DNA from: Vreelandella songnenensis
GTDB lineage: Bacteria; Pseudomonadota; Gammaproteobacteria; Pseudomonadales; Halomonadaceae
DNA length: 64,000 nucleotides
Reading direction: 5' to 3'
NCBI RefSeq assembly: GCF_003002925.1
Contig: NZ_PVTK01000002.1
Span: 354,423-418,422 of the forward strand
Shown here: in pieces, positions 34,664 through 43,832 of the stretch
Numbering within the stretch: position 1 is the stretch's first letter
Layout of the letters: every line of letters begins with the position of its first letter
Notes under the pieces: generated by a model
Databases searched by the model: none
Told to the model about the DNA's origin: nothing
What the model saw: the letters and a program-made list of their open reading frames with translations, nothing else
Program-made: the position numbers and the translations under genes

Positions 34664-36910
34664 TCAGGTTGCCTGTAGCTGTAAAAGAGTCACGATTTTT
34701 CCGGCGTTTACTGGCCGGCTTAACAGATAACCCTGAACAAACGGGCATTCCATTTCTCTCAAGCGCTGTAATTGAGGCTGATTTTCGACACCCTCAGCGG
34801 TGATATCGATACTCAGCGCACGGCCCAGAGACAAGATACTTCTGACAATCGCGTCACTGCGCTGAAACGTCATCATCCTGGATACAAAGGACTGGTCGAT
34901 CTTGATGGCGTCAATGGGATAGCGGTCAATATAGCCAAGGGCGCTGTATCCGGTGCCGAAGTCATCCAGCGCTATACGGACCCCAAGCTCACGAATGCTC
35001 TCTAATATCTGTGCTATTTTATCCGGCTGATGAAGAAAAACAGATTCCGTAATTTCAACCTGAAGATCATGGGCCTCTATCCCCGTCTGAGCGAGAATAA
35101 GCCTAATCTGGTTTACATACCCTGAGCGATTAAGCTCAACGCCCGATACATTCACGTTCAGATGCAATTTCAGCTTGGGAAATCGAGCCTTCCAGCGTTG
35201 CAATTCTGTACACGCTGTTTGCATGACCCAGCGACCTAGCTCATGCATGACCCCGATATCTTCAGCAACGGGAATGAAGCGCTCTGGTGACACTCGACCA
35301 AGCACTGAATGACGCCATCTGACTAAAGCTTCCACCCCGGATACTTCACCAGTAAAGATGCTGTAAATTGGCTGATAGACAACAGAAAATTCATTATTCG
35401 CTAGAGCCCGTTTGAGAGCATTCTGCATCGCCAGCGCATCGATCGCCGCCTCGCGCATGGATACATCAAACAACGCCCATCGCCCTCGGCCCTGCTTTTT
35501 GGCAACATACATGGCAATATCGGCGTCTCTAAGCAGGTCTTCTGGCGAGGCATGCGTCGCATCGGCGGTCACAATGCCTATACTGCAAGAGGTGAAAATA
35601 TCATGCCCGTTAATGATGATCGGCACATTCAATTGATCGACAATTCGCTGAGCAAGCTCGATTGACCGCGATGATTGATCCTCACCTTCAAGCAGCATCG
35701 CAAACTCATCACCACCCACCCTGGCCAAGACGTGTTCTTCACTAATACAGTTTTCGAGTCGGCGTGCGACCACTTCGAGAAGCATGTCGCCTGCCCCATG
35801 GCCCAGGCTATCGTTTACAAATTTAAAGCGATCAAGATCCAGGAAAAGCACTGTGGCGGCAGGTATCTGGCGGGGGCCACTATTATTAAAAATATCCAAT
35901 AAGAACGCCATCAGATATGCCCGGTTATGCAACGCCGTCAAGCTGTCATGGTAAGCGGCATACGAAAGCTCTTCTTCAATCCGCTCTCGTTCCTTCAAAC
36001 GGCTTTCCAGTGCAACCTTGGCTTCTCGATCTGCAAGCGCCTGTAAAGCTAAATGCTCGGACTTCTTGCGCTCACTGATATCACGCTGCACGGATACCCA
36101 ATGTGTAAACCAGCCTTTCTCGTTGGCAACGGGGACAATGCTCAGCTCGACCCAGAATTGGCTGCCGTCGCGGCGGGTATTGATAAGTTCGACTTCTATG
36201 GGTTGCCAGCTTGAAAGCGCTTTCCGGATGAGATCCAGCGTTGTACGGCTGGTGTCATCGCATTGAAGTATTCGCGGTGTCTGACCGATGACTTCAGCTG
36301 ACGTATATCCTGTCGTCGTCAAAAAAGCCGGATTGCAATACACGATCCGCGGCCCGGGCGGGTCAATGGGCTCCGCCTCTGTGATTAGAATGGCGTCTTT
36401 CGCATTAACCACCACTGATTCCAGCAGGCGAAGGCGCTCCATGAACGTTTTTTGCTTGGGAATGAATAGCCCGGTCTGAAACTGAAGGGTTTGGCCAATC
36501 AGCGCAGCATGCGTCTGCAAGGCATAAAACTGCGCAGTGCTCAAGCGTTGCTGTGGTGAGGGGCTGCTTACAAAGACGACCCCTTTCATTTCCTCTGCTT
36601 CATTCCCGATAGCGACGCCAACGACAAATTTATGCCCAAGGCCACGTAACTGATGAAAATAAACGGGAAGCGATTGGCCCAATGCATCATCAATGATGAC
36701 GGGCTGACTATTAGTCAGGTTTGATTGAAGCCATCGTTCAATAGAGGTATCAAACGCAACCGGAGGCTCTCCTCCGTAGCTTGCCAGAAGACTCCAGTCC
36801 CCCTCTGCACCGCCTATCAGAAAGCCGTTCGGGCAATCTGCCGAGTAAGCTGCCGCCTTGACTAGCAAATCCAGAGCATTTTGATGCGATTCGTTAAGTA
36901 CGGAAGCCAT
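34664..36910 (-). CDS. GAF-like/PAS/GGDEF/EAL c-di-GMP enzyme
   Basis: 748 residues, no transmembrane helix seen. Residues 1-150 form a GAF-like sensor, 160-280 a PAS domain with PAC end (GWFTHWVSVQRDISERK), 290-315 a linking helix, then GGDEF (intact GGDEF at 399-403, no RxxD inhibitory site five residues upstream) and EAL (GVEALVRW near 527, DDFGTGYSALGYI, KIDQSF). Both catalytic domains look functional, so it may make and break c-di-GMP according to PAS/GAF signals. The PAS sequence lacks the flavin-binding GxNCRFLQ motif and is therefore not a LOV domain. Confidence 0.92.
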   Translation of the reverse strand: MASVLNESHQNALDLLVKAAAYSADCPNGFLIGGAEGDWSLLASYGGEPPVAFDTSIERWLQSNLTNSQPVIIDDALGQSLPVYFHQLRGLGHKFVVGVAIGNEAEEMKGVVFVSSPSPQQRLSTAQFYALQTHAALIGQTLQFQTGLFIPKQKTFMERLRLLESVVVNAKDAILITEAEPIDPPGPRIVYCNPAFLTTTGYTSAEVIGQTPRILQCDDTSRTTLDLIRKALSSWQPIEVELINTRRDGSQFWVELSIVPVANEKGWFTHWVSVQRDISERKKSEHLALQALADREAKVALESRLKERERIEEELSYAAYHDSLTALHNRAYLMAFLLDIFNNSGPRQIPAATVLFLDLDRFKFVNDSLGHGAGDMLLEVVARRLENCISEEHVLARVGGDEFAMLLEGEDQSSRSIELAQRIVDQLNVPIIINGHDIFTSCSIGIVTADATHASPEDLLRDADIAMYVAKKQGRGRWALFDVSMREAAIDALAMQNALKRALANNEFSVVYQPIYSIFTGEVSGVEALVRWRHSVLGRVSPERFIPVAEDIGVMHELGRWVMQTACTELQRWKARFPKLKLHLNVNVSGVELNRSGYVNQIRLILAQTGIEAHDLQVEITESVFLHQPDKIAQILESIRELGVRIALDDFGTGYSALGYIDRYPIDAIKIDQSFVSRMMTFQRSDAIVRSILSLGRALSIDITAEGVENQPQLQRLREMECPFVQGYLLSRPVNAGKIVTLLQLQAT

Positions 36911-37617
36911 TTTAATTGCCTATTTAAAGCGCTTTATTAATAAACATTAAGAAATTTTCGACAACATTTTATCATCCTAATCTTTATTATGCAGGAATAG
37001 TATTGGAGGGGCAGATGCCAACTTTAGAAAAATTGAATATTATTAGTAACGTAGTCTTAATCAAGGCAGAGTTTTTATATACATGGAGATAAACAATTAA
37101 AAATTTGATGGGCAAAATAAATTAACTAATTTTTTTCAGTCCTTTTCATAGAAGATTTATACCCTGATCCAACAGATCGTTGGTGGCTCGGAAGTAAAAC
37201 ACGAATAATGAGATATCGAACTTGGCCACCACTAATAGCCGCTCTCTCAGATGCCAATATGCCTGACGATGCTCTTATTCGACTTGAATATACCGGCAAC
37301 TTGCATCGCGGTTAGCCTGGCCGCCCTCACTGTCTCTAAATCTCGCTGTTACTGAAGGCGCTTATTTAAAGACTAATGATGAGGTGTTAAACGATGAACG
37401 CAGGTATACGTTTATCAGGTGTTTGAATAGCCGACCCCCTGAGCCAGCAGAAGAATTTGCGGCAATGCGAACCCGGGCCTGGCTGGCCGAGCGGAAGGCG
37501 TTTGGGATTTTATCGGGCTTCGGGCAACTGGGCGCTGCCCTTTCGCGGGTGCCTCGCCAGCGCTCGTTACCGCGCGTGACGTGTTGATCCTGCCTTGAGA
37601 CTCTGAGTGCATCTACA
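36911..37617. other. AT-rich intergenic region, mostly non-coding
   Basis: 707 bases. The part next to 36911 is strongly AT-rich and probably holds the promoter of the leftward GGDEF/EAL gene. From 37130 to 37315 a protein-like frame without a start is seen (listed separately). Between 37384 and 37587 an open frame exists but its composition is unconvincing. The low G+C of about 36920-37140 contrasts with the genome and suggests foreign or decayed sequence. Confidence 0.5.
37130..37315 (+). pseudogene. Possible gene remnant
   Basis: After an in-frame TAA, a frame reads through to TAG at 37313-37315 with protein-like content, including FSVLFIEDLYPDPTDRWW and DDALIRLEYTGNLHRG. The only ATG is at 37208 and has no RBS. 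This could be the 3' end of a gene whose front has been lost, or chance. I do not recognise a family. Confidence 0.3.
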
Positions 37618-38244
37618 TCAGGTGACGGGGATCATCACCACTTTCTGGAACGCGGGGCGCTCAGCCAGTTGCTGGTACCAGCGCTCAAGATGGGGCCGCG
37701 GCTGCCAGGTCAGGCCAACGTTCCATAGGTTGTAGACGAAGGGGGCGACGGCTATATCGCCAAGGCCGAAGGCCTCGCCGGAGAAGTGGGCTTGCTTGGC
37801 GAGGGTTTCATCCAGTAATGCAAAAAGCTTCTCGCAGGCTTGCATGCCGGCGTCGATGGCGGCGGCGTCGCGCTCGGCTTCGGGGGTTCTGACGTAGCCC
37901 ATCAGAATGACCCGGTGCGCAGGTGAAAGTGTGCTGTTGGCCCAGTCCATCCACTTTTCCGCCTGGGCGCGCTTGGCGGGCGCTTCAATCCACAGCGTGC
38001 CTTTGCCGTACTGCGCGGCCAGGTAGCGGATGATGGTGTTGGATTCCCACAGCAGGGCCTCAAAAGCGTCGTCCTTTAAAAGCGGCACCAGGCCATTGGG
38101 GTTCATGGCCTTGTATTCCGGCGTATTGTTCACGCCGTGCTGAAGGCCCGCCTGAATCTGCTCGAACGGCAGCTCGAGCTCCTCCAGTACCCACAGCACC
38201 TTCTTGACGTTGGTAGAGTTGTTGCGGCCCCAAAGCGTAATCAT
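37618..38244 (-). CDS. Glutathione S-transferase family protein
   Basis: 208 residues. The N-terminal thioredoxin-like domain [29 protein letters not shown], with NPNGLVPLL and [11 protein letters not shown] (glutathione gamma-Glu site), and the C-terminal helical domain are clear. Likely cytosolic detoxification or thiol transfer. It is the last gene of the valine-catabolism group, about 105 bases after mmsB, with tandem repeats in the gap. AAGGA precedes ATG 38244. Confidence 0.88.
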   Translation of the reverse strand: MITLWGRNNSTNVKKVLWVLEELELPFEQIQAGLQHGVNNTPEYKAMNPNGLVPLLKDDAFEALLWESNTIIRYLAAQYGKGTLWIEAPAKRAQAEKWMDWANSTLSPAHRVILMGYVRTPEAERDAAAIDAGMQACEKLFALLDETLAKQAHFSGEAFGLGDIAVAPFVYNLWNVGLTWQPRPHLERWYQQLAERPAFQKVVMIPVT

Positions 38245-38263
38245 GGCAATCCTTGTTTTGATG

Positions 38264-38293
38264 GTGACAGAGTCCTGGGTGACAGAGCCCTGA
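38264..38293. repeat. 15-bp tandem repeat between mmsB and GST
   Basis: GTGACAGAGTCCTGG (38264-38278) is followed directly by GTGACAGAGCCCTGA (38279-38293). More degenerate GTGTGAC/GTGACA pieces continue to about 38323. The stretch lies in the gap between two genes of the same strand. Confidence 0.75.
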
Positions 38294-38349
38294 GTGTGAC
38301 TTGGGCATGGCTGGGTGACAAGGCGACCTTCGGCTGCCGCACTTCAGTG

Positions 38350-39249
38350 CTACTGCCCTTTCTTCCCCTGATAGAACGTCATCAGGCTGGAGAAATCCAG
38401 CCGGCCGTGACCCTCTGCCTTGTGCAGGGTAAACAGCGCCCGGGCGGCGGAGCCCATGGGCACGGGCGCGGCGCTTTGCTGGCTGATATCCATGGCAAGC
38501 CCCAGGTCCTTGATCATCAAGTCGGTCAGAAAACCGCCTTGATAGCCTTTCGAGGCCGGGGCGTTTTCCATCACGCCGGGGTACGGGTTGTAGACGTTGA
38601 GCGCCCAGTTGCCGCCGGAGCTTTGCTTCATGATGTCGGAAAGCACCGCGGGGTCCAGGCCATTTTTCACCCCCATGTTGATCGCCTCGCAGGTGCCCGC
38701 CATCAGAATGGCCAGCAGCATGTTGTTGCACGCCTTGGCCACCTGCCCGGCGCCGTGATCGCCGGCGTGGAAGATGTTCTTGCCCATGACCTCAAGTAGC
38801 GGCCGGGCCTGCTCGTACTGTTCCGCGCTTGCGCCCACGATAAACGTCAAGGTGCCCGCCTGGGCGCCGCCTACCCCGCCGGATACCGGCGCATCGATGA
38901 AACCGATGCCCTTTTCCGCCCCGACGGCGGCCACGCTGCGCGCGGTGTCGGCGTCGATGGTGGAGGAGTCGATGACCAGCGCGCCCTTCTTGATCACTTC
39001 GAACAGCGGCGTCTCGCCATCCACGAACAGCCCGCGCACATGCTGGCCGGCGGGCAGCATGGAGATGATGACATCCGCATCCTTGGCCGCATCAACCGCC
39101 GAGGCAGCGACTTCGCAGCCGTGAGATCTGGCGGCGTCCAGCGCGTCACGTGAGAGATCGAAGGCGCGCACGTTGAAGCCAGCCCTGGAGAGGTTGGCGG
39201 CCATGGGGCCGCCCATATTGCCCAGGCCGATAAAGGCGATCGTGGTCAT
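38350..39249 (-). CDS. mmsB: 3-hydroxyisobutyrate dehydrogenase
   Basis: 299 residues, NAD-dependent enzyme oxidising 3-hydroxyisobutyrate to methylmalonate semialdehyde in valine breakdown. The Rossmann motif IGLGNMGGPMAANL at the start, the substrate motif FIDAPVSGGVGGAQAGTLTF and the catalytic lysine in GAGQVAKACNNML are diagnostic. AAGGA precedes the ATG. It lies 65 bases after the 3-hydroxyisobutyryl-CoA hydrolase gene, which makes its substrate. Confidence 0.93.
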   Translation of the reverse strand: MTTIAFIGLGNMGGPMAANLSRAGFNVRAFDLSRDALDAARSHGCEVAASAVDAAKDADVIISMLPAGQHVRGLFVDGETPLFEVIKKGALVIDSSTIDADTARSVAAVGAEKGIGFIDAPVSGGVGGAQAGTLTFIVGASAEQYEQARPLLEVMGKNIFHAGDHGAGQVAKACNNMLLAILMAGTCEAINMGVKNGLDPAVLSDIMKQSSGGNWALNVYNPYPGVMENAPASKGYQGGFLTDLMIKDLGLAMDISQQSAAPVPMGSAARALFTLHKAEGHGRLDFSSLMTFYQGKKGQ

Positions 39250-39314
39250 GGTGTTATCCTTGTTATATGAAACGCTATGTAAACCAGTTATTTAAACCTG
39301 CTTAAACCGAGTGC

Positions 39315-40433
39315 TTAGCCAAGCGCTTCCAACGGGTTTTGCTCCCAGGGTGAGGCCAGCAGCTCGTCGATGAAGAACGGCTCGACCGAGGCCACGTCCG
39401 GGTAGGTCCAGGCCGGGCTGCCGTCCTTGTCGACCAGCAGCGCGCGCACGCCTTCGGGGAACTCACGGTGGCGGCAGCACTGCACGGAAAGCGAAAGCTC
39501 CGAGCGGAACACCTCGGCAAGCGACATGTACTTGGCACGTTTGAGCTGCTCGTCGATCAACGTGATGGAAACCGGGCTTCCATGGGCCAGGGTTTTCTGA
39601 GCGCGAGTGAACCAGCTGTCGTCGCTTTCGACCGCCAGCACGGCGGCCACGGTCTGCTCGGTGGTGTCGTGATCCATCAGCTCACGGATCAGCGGCGTTG
39701 CGTTGAGCACGGGGGTGTCGAGTTCGGCAAAACGGCTTCTTGAGGCCTGCTCCAGCTCGCGCAGGGTGCGGTTGACCACGCCGTGGGCGTCGATGGTGCC
39801 GCTCTCCTGCCAGCGGGCCTGGGTGAGCGAGTGCATCAGCGCCTCGCGCTGACCGCTTTCGATGCAGCGATCCGCCAGGCCCAGGTGCACCGCATCGAGC
39901 GCGTTCACGGGGCTACCGGTCATGGCCAGAAAGCGCCCGGTACCTACAGGCAGGCGGTTCAGAAACCAGCTTGCGCCTACATCCGGGTAGAGGCCGATGG
40001 TGACCTCCGGCATGGCCAGACGCGAGGTTTCCGTCACCACGCGGTGGCTGCAGGCGCTGAGCAGCCCCATGCCGCCGCCCATCACGATGCCGCTGCCCCA
40101 GCAGATGATGGGCTTGGAGTAGGTGTGCAGCTCGTAATCCAGGCGGTACTCCTGGGTAAAAAAGCGCTCGGGGAAATCCGGGTCGCCCTGCTCACCGGTG
40201 ATCGATTTATACAGGCTGACCACGTCACCGCCGGCGCAGAAGGCCTTTTCGCCGGCGCTATCCAGCACCACGGCCACGATGCGCGTATCCTCCTGCCACG
40301 CCTTCAACTGCGGGCGGATCGCATCGATCATCGCAAGCGTCAGGGCGTTGAGCGAGCGCTCGGCGTTGAGGACGATTTCGCCGATGGTATGGCCGTCGCC
40401 GGTGGCGTGCTCGTTGAACAGTACGCTACTCAT
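39315..40433 (-). CDS. 3-hydroxyisobutyryl-CoA hydrolase (ECH_2 type)
   Basis: 372 residues, longer than a simple enoyl-CoA hydratase, with the ECH_2/HIBCH layout: KAFCAGGDVVSLY, the FFTQEYRLDYELHTYSKPII segment, and the oxyanion region GIVMGGGMGL followed by PEVTIGLYPDVGASWFL. It would release 3-hydroxyisobutyrate from its CoA ester for MmsB. Databases may label it enoyl-CoA hydratase/isomerase, but the neighbours and length fit the hydrolase. AAGGA precedes ATG 40433. Confidence 0.88.
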   Translation of the reverse strand: MSSVLFNEHATGDGHTIGEIVLNAERSLNALTLAMIDAIRPQLKAWQEDTRIVAVVLDSAGEKAFCAGGDVVSLYKSITGEQGDPDFPERFFTQEYRLDYELHTYSKPIICWGSGIVMGGGMGLLSACSHRVVTETSRLAMPEVTIGLYPDVGASWFLNRLPVGTGRFLAMTGSPVNALDAVHLGLADRCIESGQREALMHSLTQARWQESGTIDAHGVVNRTLRELEQASRSRFAELDTPVLNATPLIRELMDHDTTEQTVAAVLAVESDDSWFTRAQKTLAHGSPVSITLIDEQLKRAKYMSLAEVFRSELSLSVQCCRHREFPEGVRALLVDKDGSPAWTYPDVASVEPFFIDELLASPWEQNPLEALG

Positions 40434-40503
40434 GCAGGCATCCTTGTGGTAGAAAAATCTGGCAAGAAGAGTCCAGTGCTCGTTTTCTAAAGCGCTGCGT
40501 TCA

Positions 40504-41658
40504 CTATAGCTCGCCGGCGCCTTCGGCCAACACCCGGCGGGAGATGATCAGGCGCATGATCTCGTTGGTACCTTCCAGAATGCGGTGCACTCGAGTGTCA
40601 CGCACGTAGCGCTCCATGGGGTACTCCTTGATATAGCCGTTGCCGCCGTAAAGCTGCAGCGCTTCGTCGCACACCTTGAAGCCGACATCGGTGGCGAAGC
40701 GCTTGGCCATGGCGCAGTAGGTGGTGGCGTCCACATGGCCGGCGTCCAGCTTGGTGGCGGCCATGCGCACCAGTTGGCGGGCGGCGACCAGCTCCGTGAC
40801 CATATCCGCCAGGCGGAACTGCAGCGCCTGAAACTCCGCCAGGCGCTTGCCGAACTGCTTGCGCTCCTGCATGTACTCGCAGGCCTTGTTGATCGCCTGC
40901 TGGGCGGTGCCGATGGAGCAGGTGGCGATATTGATGCGCCCGCCATCGAGGCCTTTCATGGCGATCTTGAAGCCGTCGCCCTCCTTGCCCAGCAGGTGGC
41001 TTTCGGGTACGCGCACGTCTTCAAAGGTCACCATGCGCGTGGGCTGGCTGTTCCAGCCCATCTTCTCCTCCTTGCGCCCGTAGCTGATCCCTTGCGTACC
41101 GGCATCCACGGCAAACGCCGAGACGCCGCCCGCGCCTTCGCCACCGGTGCGCGCCATCACCACCAGAAAATCGGTACTGCCCGCGCCGGAAATGAACATC
41201 TTGCTGCCGTTGAGCAGGTAGTCGTCACCGTCGCGCTTGGCGGTGGTTTTTAAGGAGGCGGCATCCGAACCCGCGCCGGGTTCGGTCAGGCAGTAGGAAC
41301 CCAACAGCTCGCCGGTCGCAAGCCGGGCGCCCCACTGCTCGACCGCTTCTGGGGTGCCGAAATCCGCGAGCATCCAGGTCACCATGTTGTGAATGGTGAG
41401 GTACGCCGTCGTGGAGGTGCAGCCCATGGAGAGCTGCTCGAAGATGATGCTGGCATCCAGCCGCGAAAGGCCAAGCCCGCCCACGCTCTCCGGGGCGTAG
41501 AGCGAGCAGAATCCCAGTTCGCCCGCCCTCTTGATCACATCCACCGGGAAGATGGCCTCGGCGTCCCATCGGGCAGCGTGGGGTGCAAGCTCGTTCTGGG
41601 CGAATGCCCTGGCCATATCGGCGTAGGCGACCTGGTCTTCACTCAGCTCGAAGTTCAT
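40504..41658 (-). CDS. Acyl-CoA dehydrogenase, probably isobutyryl-CoA dehydrogenase
   Basis: 384 residues, FAD enzyme. Family motifs: YCLTEPGAGSDAASLKT, GSKMFISGAG, QLYGGNGYIKEYPMERYVRD, and the catalytic-base region ILEGTNEIMR with Glu present at the usual C-terminal position. First gene of an operon with the hydroxyisobutyryl-CoA hydrolase and mmsB, so isobutyryl-CoA from valine is the likely substrate. I start at ATG 41658 (MNFELSEDQ), after GGAG. A LiuR-like palindrome lies about 90 bases upstream. The middle step, methacrylyl-CoA hydratase, and the mmsA dehydrogenase are not encoded in this operon. Confidence 0.9.
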   Translation of the reverse strand: MNFELSEDQVAYADMARAFAQNELAPHAARWDAEAIFPVDVIKRAGELGFCSLYAPESVGGLGLSRLDASIIFEQLSMGCTSTTAYLTIHNMVTWMLADFGTPEAVEQWGARLATGELLGSYCLTEPGAGSDAASLKTTAKRDGDDYLLNGSKMFISGAGSTDFLVVMARTGGEGAGGVSAFAVDAGTQGISYGRKEEKMGWNSQPTRMVTFEDVRVPESHLLGKEGDGFKIAMKGLDGGRINIATCSIGTAQQAINKACEYMQERKQFGKRLAEFQALQFRLADMVTELVAARQLVRMAATKLDAGHVDATTYCAMAKRFATDVGFKVCDEALQLYGGNGYIKEYPMERYVRDTRVHRILEGTNEIMRLIISRRVLAEGAGEL

Positions 41659-41748
41659 GGCGAATCTCCATTCAAAGCCGTCGCTGTGCCGCTGGCTGAC
41701 GAGTGGCAAGGGGCTTTTGTGTTGTCATTATTGAAGGGTCAAGGCTAA

Positions 41749-41770
41749 TTGACGTTTACGTTAACTTATC
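41749..41770. promoter_or_regulatory. LiuR box before the valine operon
   Basis: TTGACGTTTACGTTAA (41749-41764) matches the palindrome TTGACGTTAACGTAAA in 14 of 16 positions, with a second overlapping half to 41770. It is the same element as those before liuR and livG, located upstream of the acyl-CoA dehydrogenase gene. Confidence 0.65.
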
Positions 41771-41836
41771 GCCTAAACCGTTACCGCGCAACGGCGTACC
41801 CCCTCTACCTTGGGCGTAGGCGTACGCCGTCGACAT

Positions 41837-41859
41837 AAAAAAGGCGCCCTGAGGCGCCC
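41837..41859 (-). terminator. Rho-independent terminator after livM
   Basis: Read on the minus strand: GGGCGCC, loop TCAG, GGCGCC, then six T. It lies just after the livM stop and separates the importer operon from the downstream valine operon on the same strand. Confidence 0.9.
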
Positions 41860-41877
41860 AACACCGAAACAGGCGGC

Positions 41878-42870
41878 TTACTTGAAGTTCTTGCGGTAGA
41901 TGGCCCCCAGCTCACCGATGATGCCGCTTCGAAAACTCAAGACACACACCACAAAGATGGCGCCCAGAATCACGCTGACCCAGTTGCCCAGCGGCGACTG
42001 TGCCAGCAGATGCTGAAGGCTGACCACCAGCCCCGCGCCCATCAGCGGGCCCAGTAGCGTGCCCACCCCGCCCAGCAGCGTCATCAGGATCACCTCGCCG
42101 GACATGTGCCAGTGCGCGTCCGTCAGCGAGGCCAGCTGAAACACCACGGTCTTGGTGGAGCCCGCAAGCCCTGCAAGCCCTGCCGAGATCACGAAGGCCA
42201 CCAGCTTGTAGGCGTCCACGTTGTAGCCAAGCGAAATCGCCCGCGGCTCGTTTTCGCGAATGGCTTTCAGCACCTGGCCGAAAGGCGAATGCACGGTACG
42301 CTGAATCAACGCATAGCCGAGCAGGAAGATCGCGAACACGAAGTAGTACATCGCCAGGTTGCTGCGCAGGCTGATCACCCCGAACAGCTCGCCGCGGGGC
42401 ACGCCGTGCAGCCCGTCCTCCCCGCCGGTGAACGGCGCCTGGATGAACACGAAGAACATCAGCTGCGCCAGCGCCAGCGTCACCATGGCAAAATAGATGC
42501 CCTGGCGGCGAATGGAGAGCACGCCAAACAGCACGCCTAAAAGGGTGGCCATCAGCGTACCGGCCAGAATGCCCAGCTCCGGCGTAAGCCCGGGGTAGCT
42601 TGCCAGCAGATAGCCCGTGGCGTAGCCGCCGGTGGCCAGAAACGCGGCGTGGCCAAAGGACAAGAGCCCGGCATACCCCAGCAGCAGGTTGAAGGCGCAG
42701 GCGAACAGCGCAAAGCAGAGTATCTTCATCAGAAACACGGGGTAGGCGATAAAGGGCGCGACCAGCCCCACCCCGACCAGCGCGATATAGAAGGCATTCC
42801 GGCGCAGGTTCGCCCGGCGCTGGCGTTGGGCCACGGCGGTTGGCGCCTTGAGTACGGTTGATGCGGGCAT
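41878..42870 (-). CDS. livM: Branched-chain amino-acid ABC transporter permease LivM
   Basis: 330 residues, about nine transmembrane helices. LivM-type features: LLGYAGLLSFGHAAFLATGGYATGYL near the N-terminus, and the ATPase-contact loop AIRENEPRAISLGYNVDAYKLVAFV. It forms the membrane channel with LivH, whose stop lies 2 bases before this start. It is the last gene of the livG-livF-SBP-livH-livM operon; a strong terminator follows. Confidence 0.93.
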   Translation of the reverse strand: MPASTVLKAPTAVAQRQRRANLRRNAFYIALVGVGLVAPFIAYPVFLMKILCFALFACAFNLLLGYAGLLSFGHAAFLATGGYATGYLLASYPGLTPELGILAGTLMATLLGVLFGVLSIRRQGIYFAMVTLALAQLMFFVFIQAPFTGGEDGLHGVPRGELFGVISLRSNLAMYYFVFAIFLLGYALIQRTVHSPFGQVLKAIRENEPRAISLGYNVDAYKLVAFVISAGLAGLAGSTKTVVFQLASLTDAHWHMSGEVILMTLLGGVGTLLGPLMGAGLVVSLQHLLAQSPLGNWVSVILGAIFVVCVLSFRSGIIGELGAIYRKNFK

Positions 42871-42872
42871 GG

Positions 42873-43760
42873 CTATGCCTCCTTTCCGAACAGCCCGGCC
42901 GGGCGCAGCATGAGAACCAGGATCATGACCAGAAAGATCACCGTGTTGGCGGCTTCCGGGTAGTACACCTTGGTCAGTCCTTCGATGATGCCCATGCCAA
43001 GCCCGGTAAGAATCGCGCCCAGGATCGAGCCCATACCCCCAATCACCACCACCGCGAATACCACGATCAAAAGACTCGACCCCATGGTGGGCGATACCGG
43101 GTAAAGCGGTGCAGCAAGCACGCCGGCAAAGGCGGCAAGGCCCACGCCGAACCCGTAGGTCAGGGTGATCAACAGCGGCACGTTCACCCCGAAGGCCTGC
43201 ATCAACTGGGAGTTTTCAGTGCCTGCTCGCAGGTAGGCGCCCAGGCGAGTGCGCTCGATCATGAACCAGGTGAACAGGCACATGGCAAGGGCGGCCACCA
43301 GCACCCAGGCGCGGTAGGTGGGCAGGAACATGAACCCCAGGTTGAGCCCGCCCTGTAGAATCTCCGGCGTGGCGTAGCGCGCCCCAGAAACCCCGAACAG
43401 ATTGACCAGCGTGCCCTCGAAAATCAGCGCCAGGCCAAAGGTCAATAGAAGCCCGTAAAGGTGGTCCAGGTGGGCGATGCGGCGCAGCAGGAAGCGCTCC
43501 AGCAGCATGCCAAGCCCGCCGATCACCAATGGCACCAGAATCAGCGCCAGCCAGTAGTTGATGCCCAGGTAGCGAAAGCCGAGAAGCGCAGCAAACGCTC
43601 CCAGCATGTACTGGGCGCCGTGGGCGAAGTTGACGATCTTCAACAGCCCGAAGATGACCGCCAGACCCAGGCTCAGAAGCGCATAGAAGGCGCCGTTCAC
43701 CAGCCCCAGCGTCAGCTGACCCATGAACACCGCCATGGGCACACCGAATATCATCGTCAT
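42873..43760 (-). CDS. livH: Branched-chain amino-acid ABC transporter permease LivH
   Basis: 295 residues, about eight transmembrane helices. LivH hallmarks: the start QLTLGLVNGAFYALLSLGLAVIFGLLKIVNFAHG and the ATPase-contact loop RTRLGAYLRAGTENSQLMQAFGVNV. It partners LivM in the inner membrane. It follows the binding-protein gene by 72 bases. Confidence 0.94.
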   Translation of the reverse strand: MTMIFGVPMAVFMGQLTLGLVNGAFYALLSLGLAVIFGLLKIVNFAHGAQYMLGAFAALLGFRYLGINYWLALILVPLVIGGLGMLLERFLLRRIAHLDHLYGLLLTFGLALIFEGTLVNLFGVSGARYATPEILQGGLNLGFMFLPTYRAWVLVAALAMCLFTWFMIERTRLGAYLRAGTENSQLMQAFGVNVPLLITLTYGFGVGLAAFAGVLAAPLYPVSPTMGSSLLIVVFAVVVIGGMGSILGAILTGLGMGIIEGLTKVYYPEAANTVIFLVMILVLMLRPAGLFGKEA

Positions 43761-43832
43761 GTACGACCCTCCTCGCCCCCGCGGGCAGGCGTTTTACCGG
43801 CTGCCCGCGGGAAGTGCTCAACGGTTATCGGC

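Noticed and set aside
37384..37587. 67-residue open frame
   Set aside because: No RBS, arginine-rich random-looking sequence, overlapping frame on the other strand; judged non-coding.
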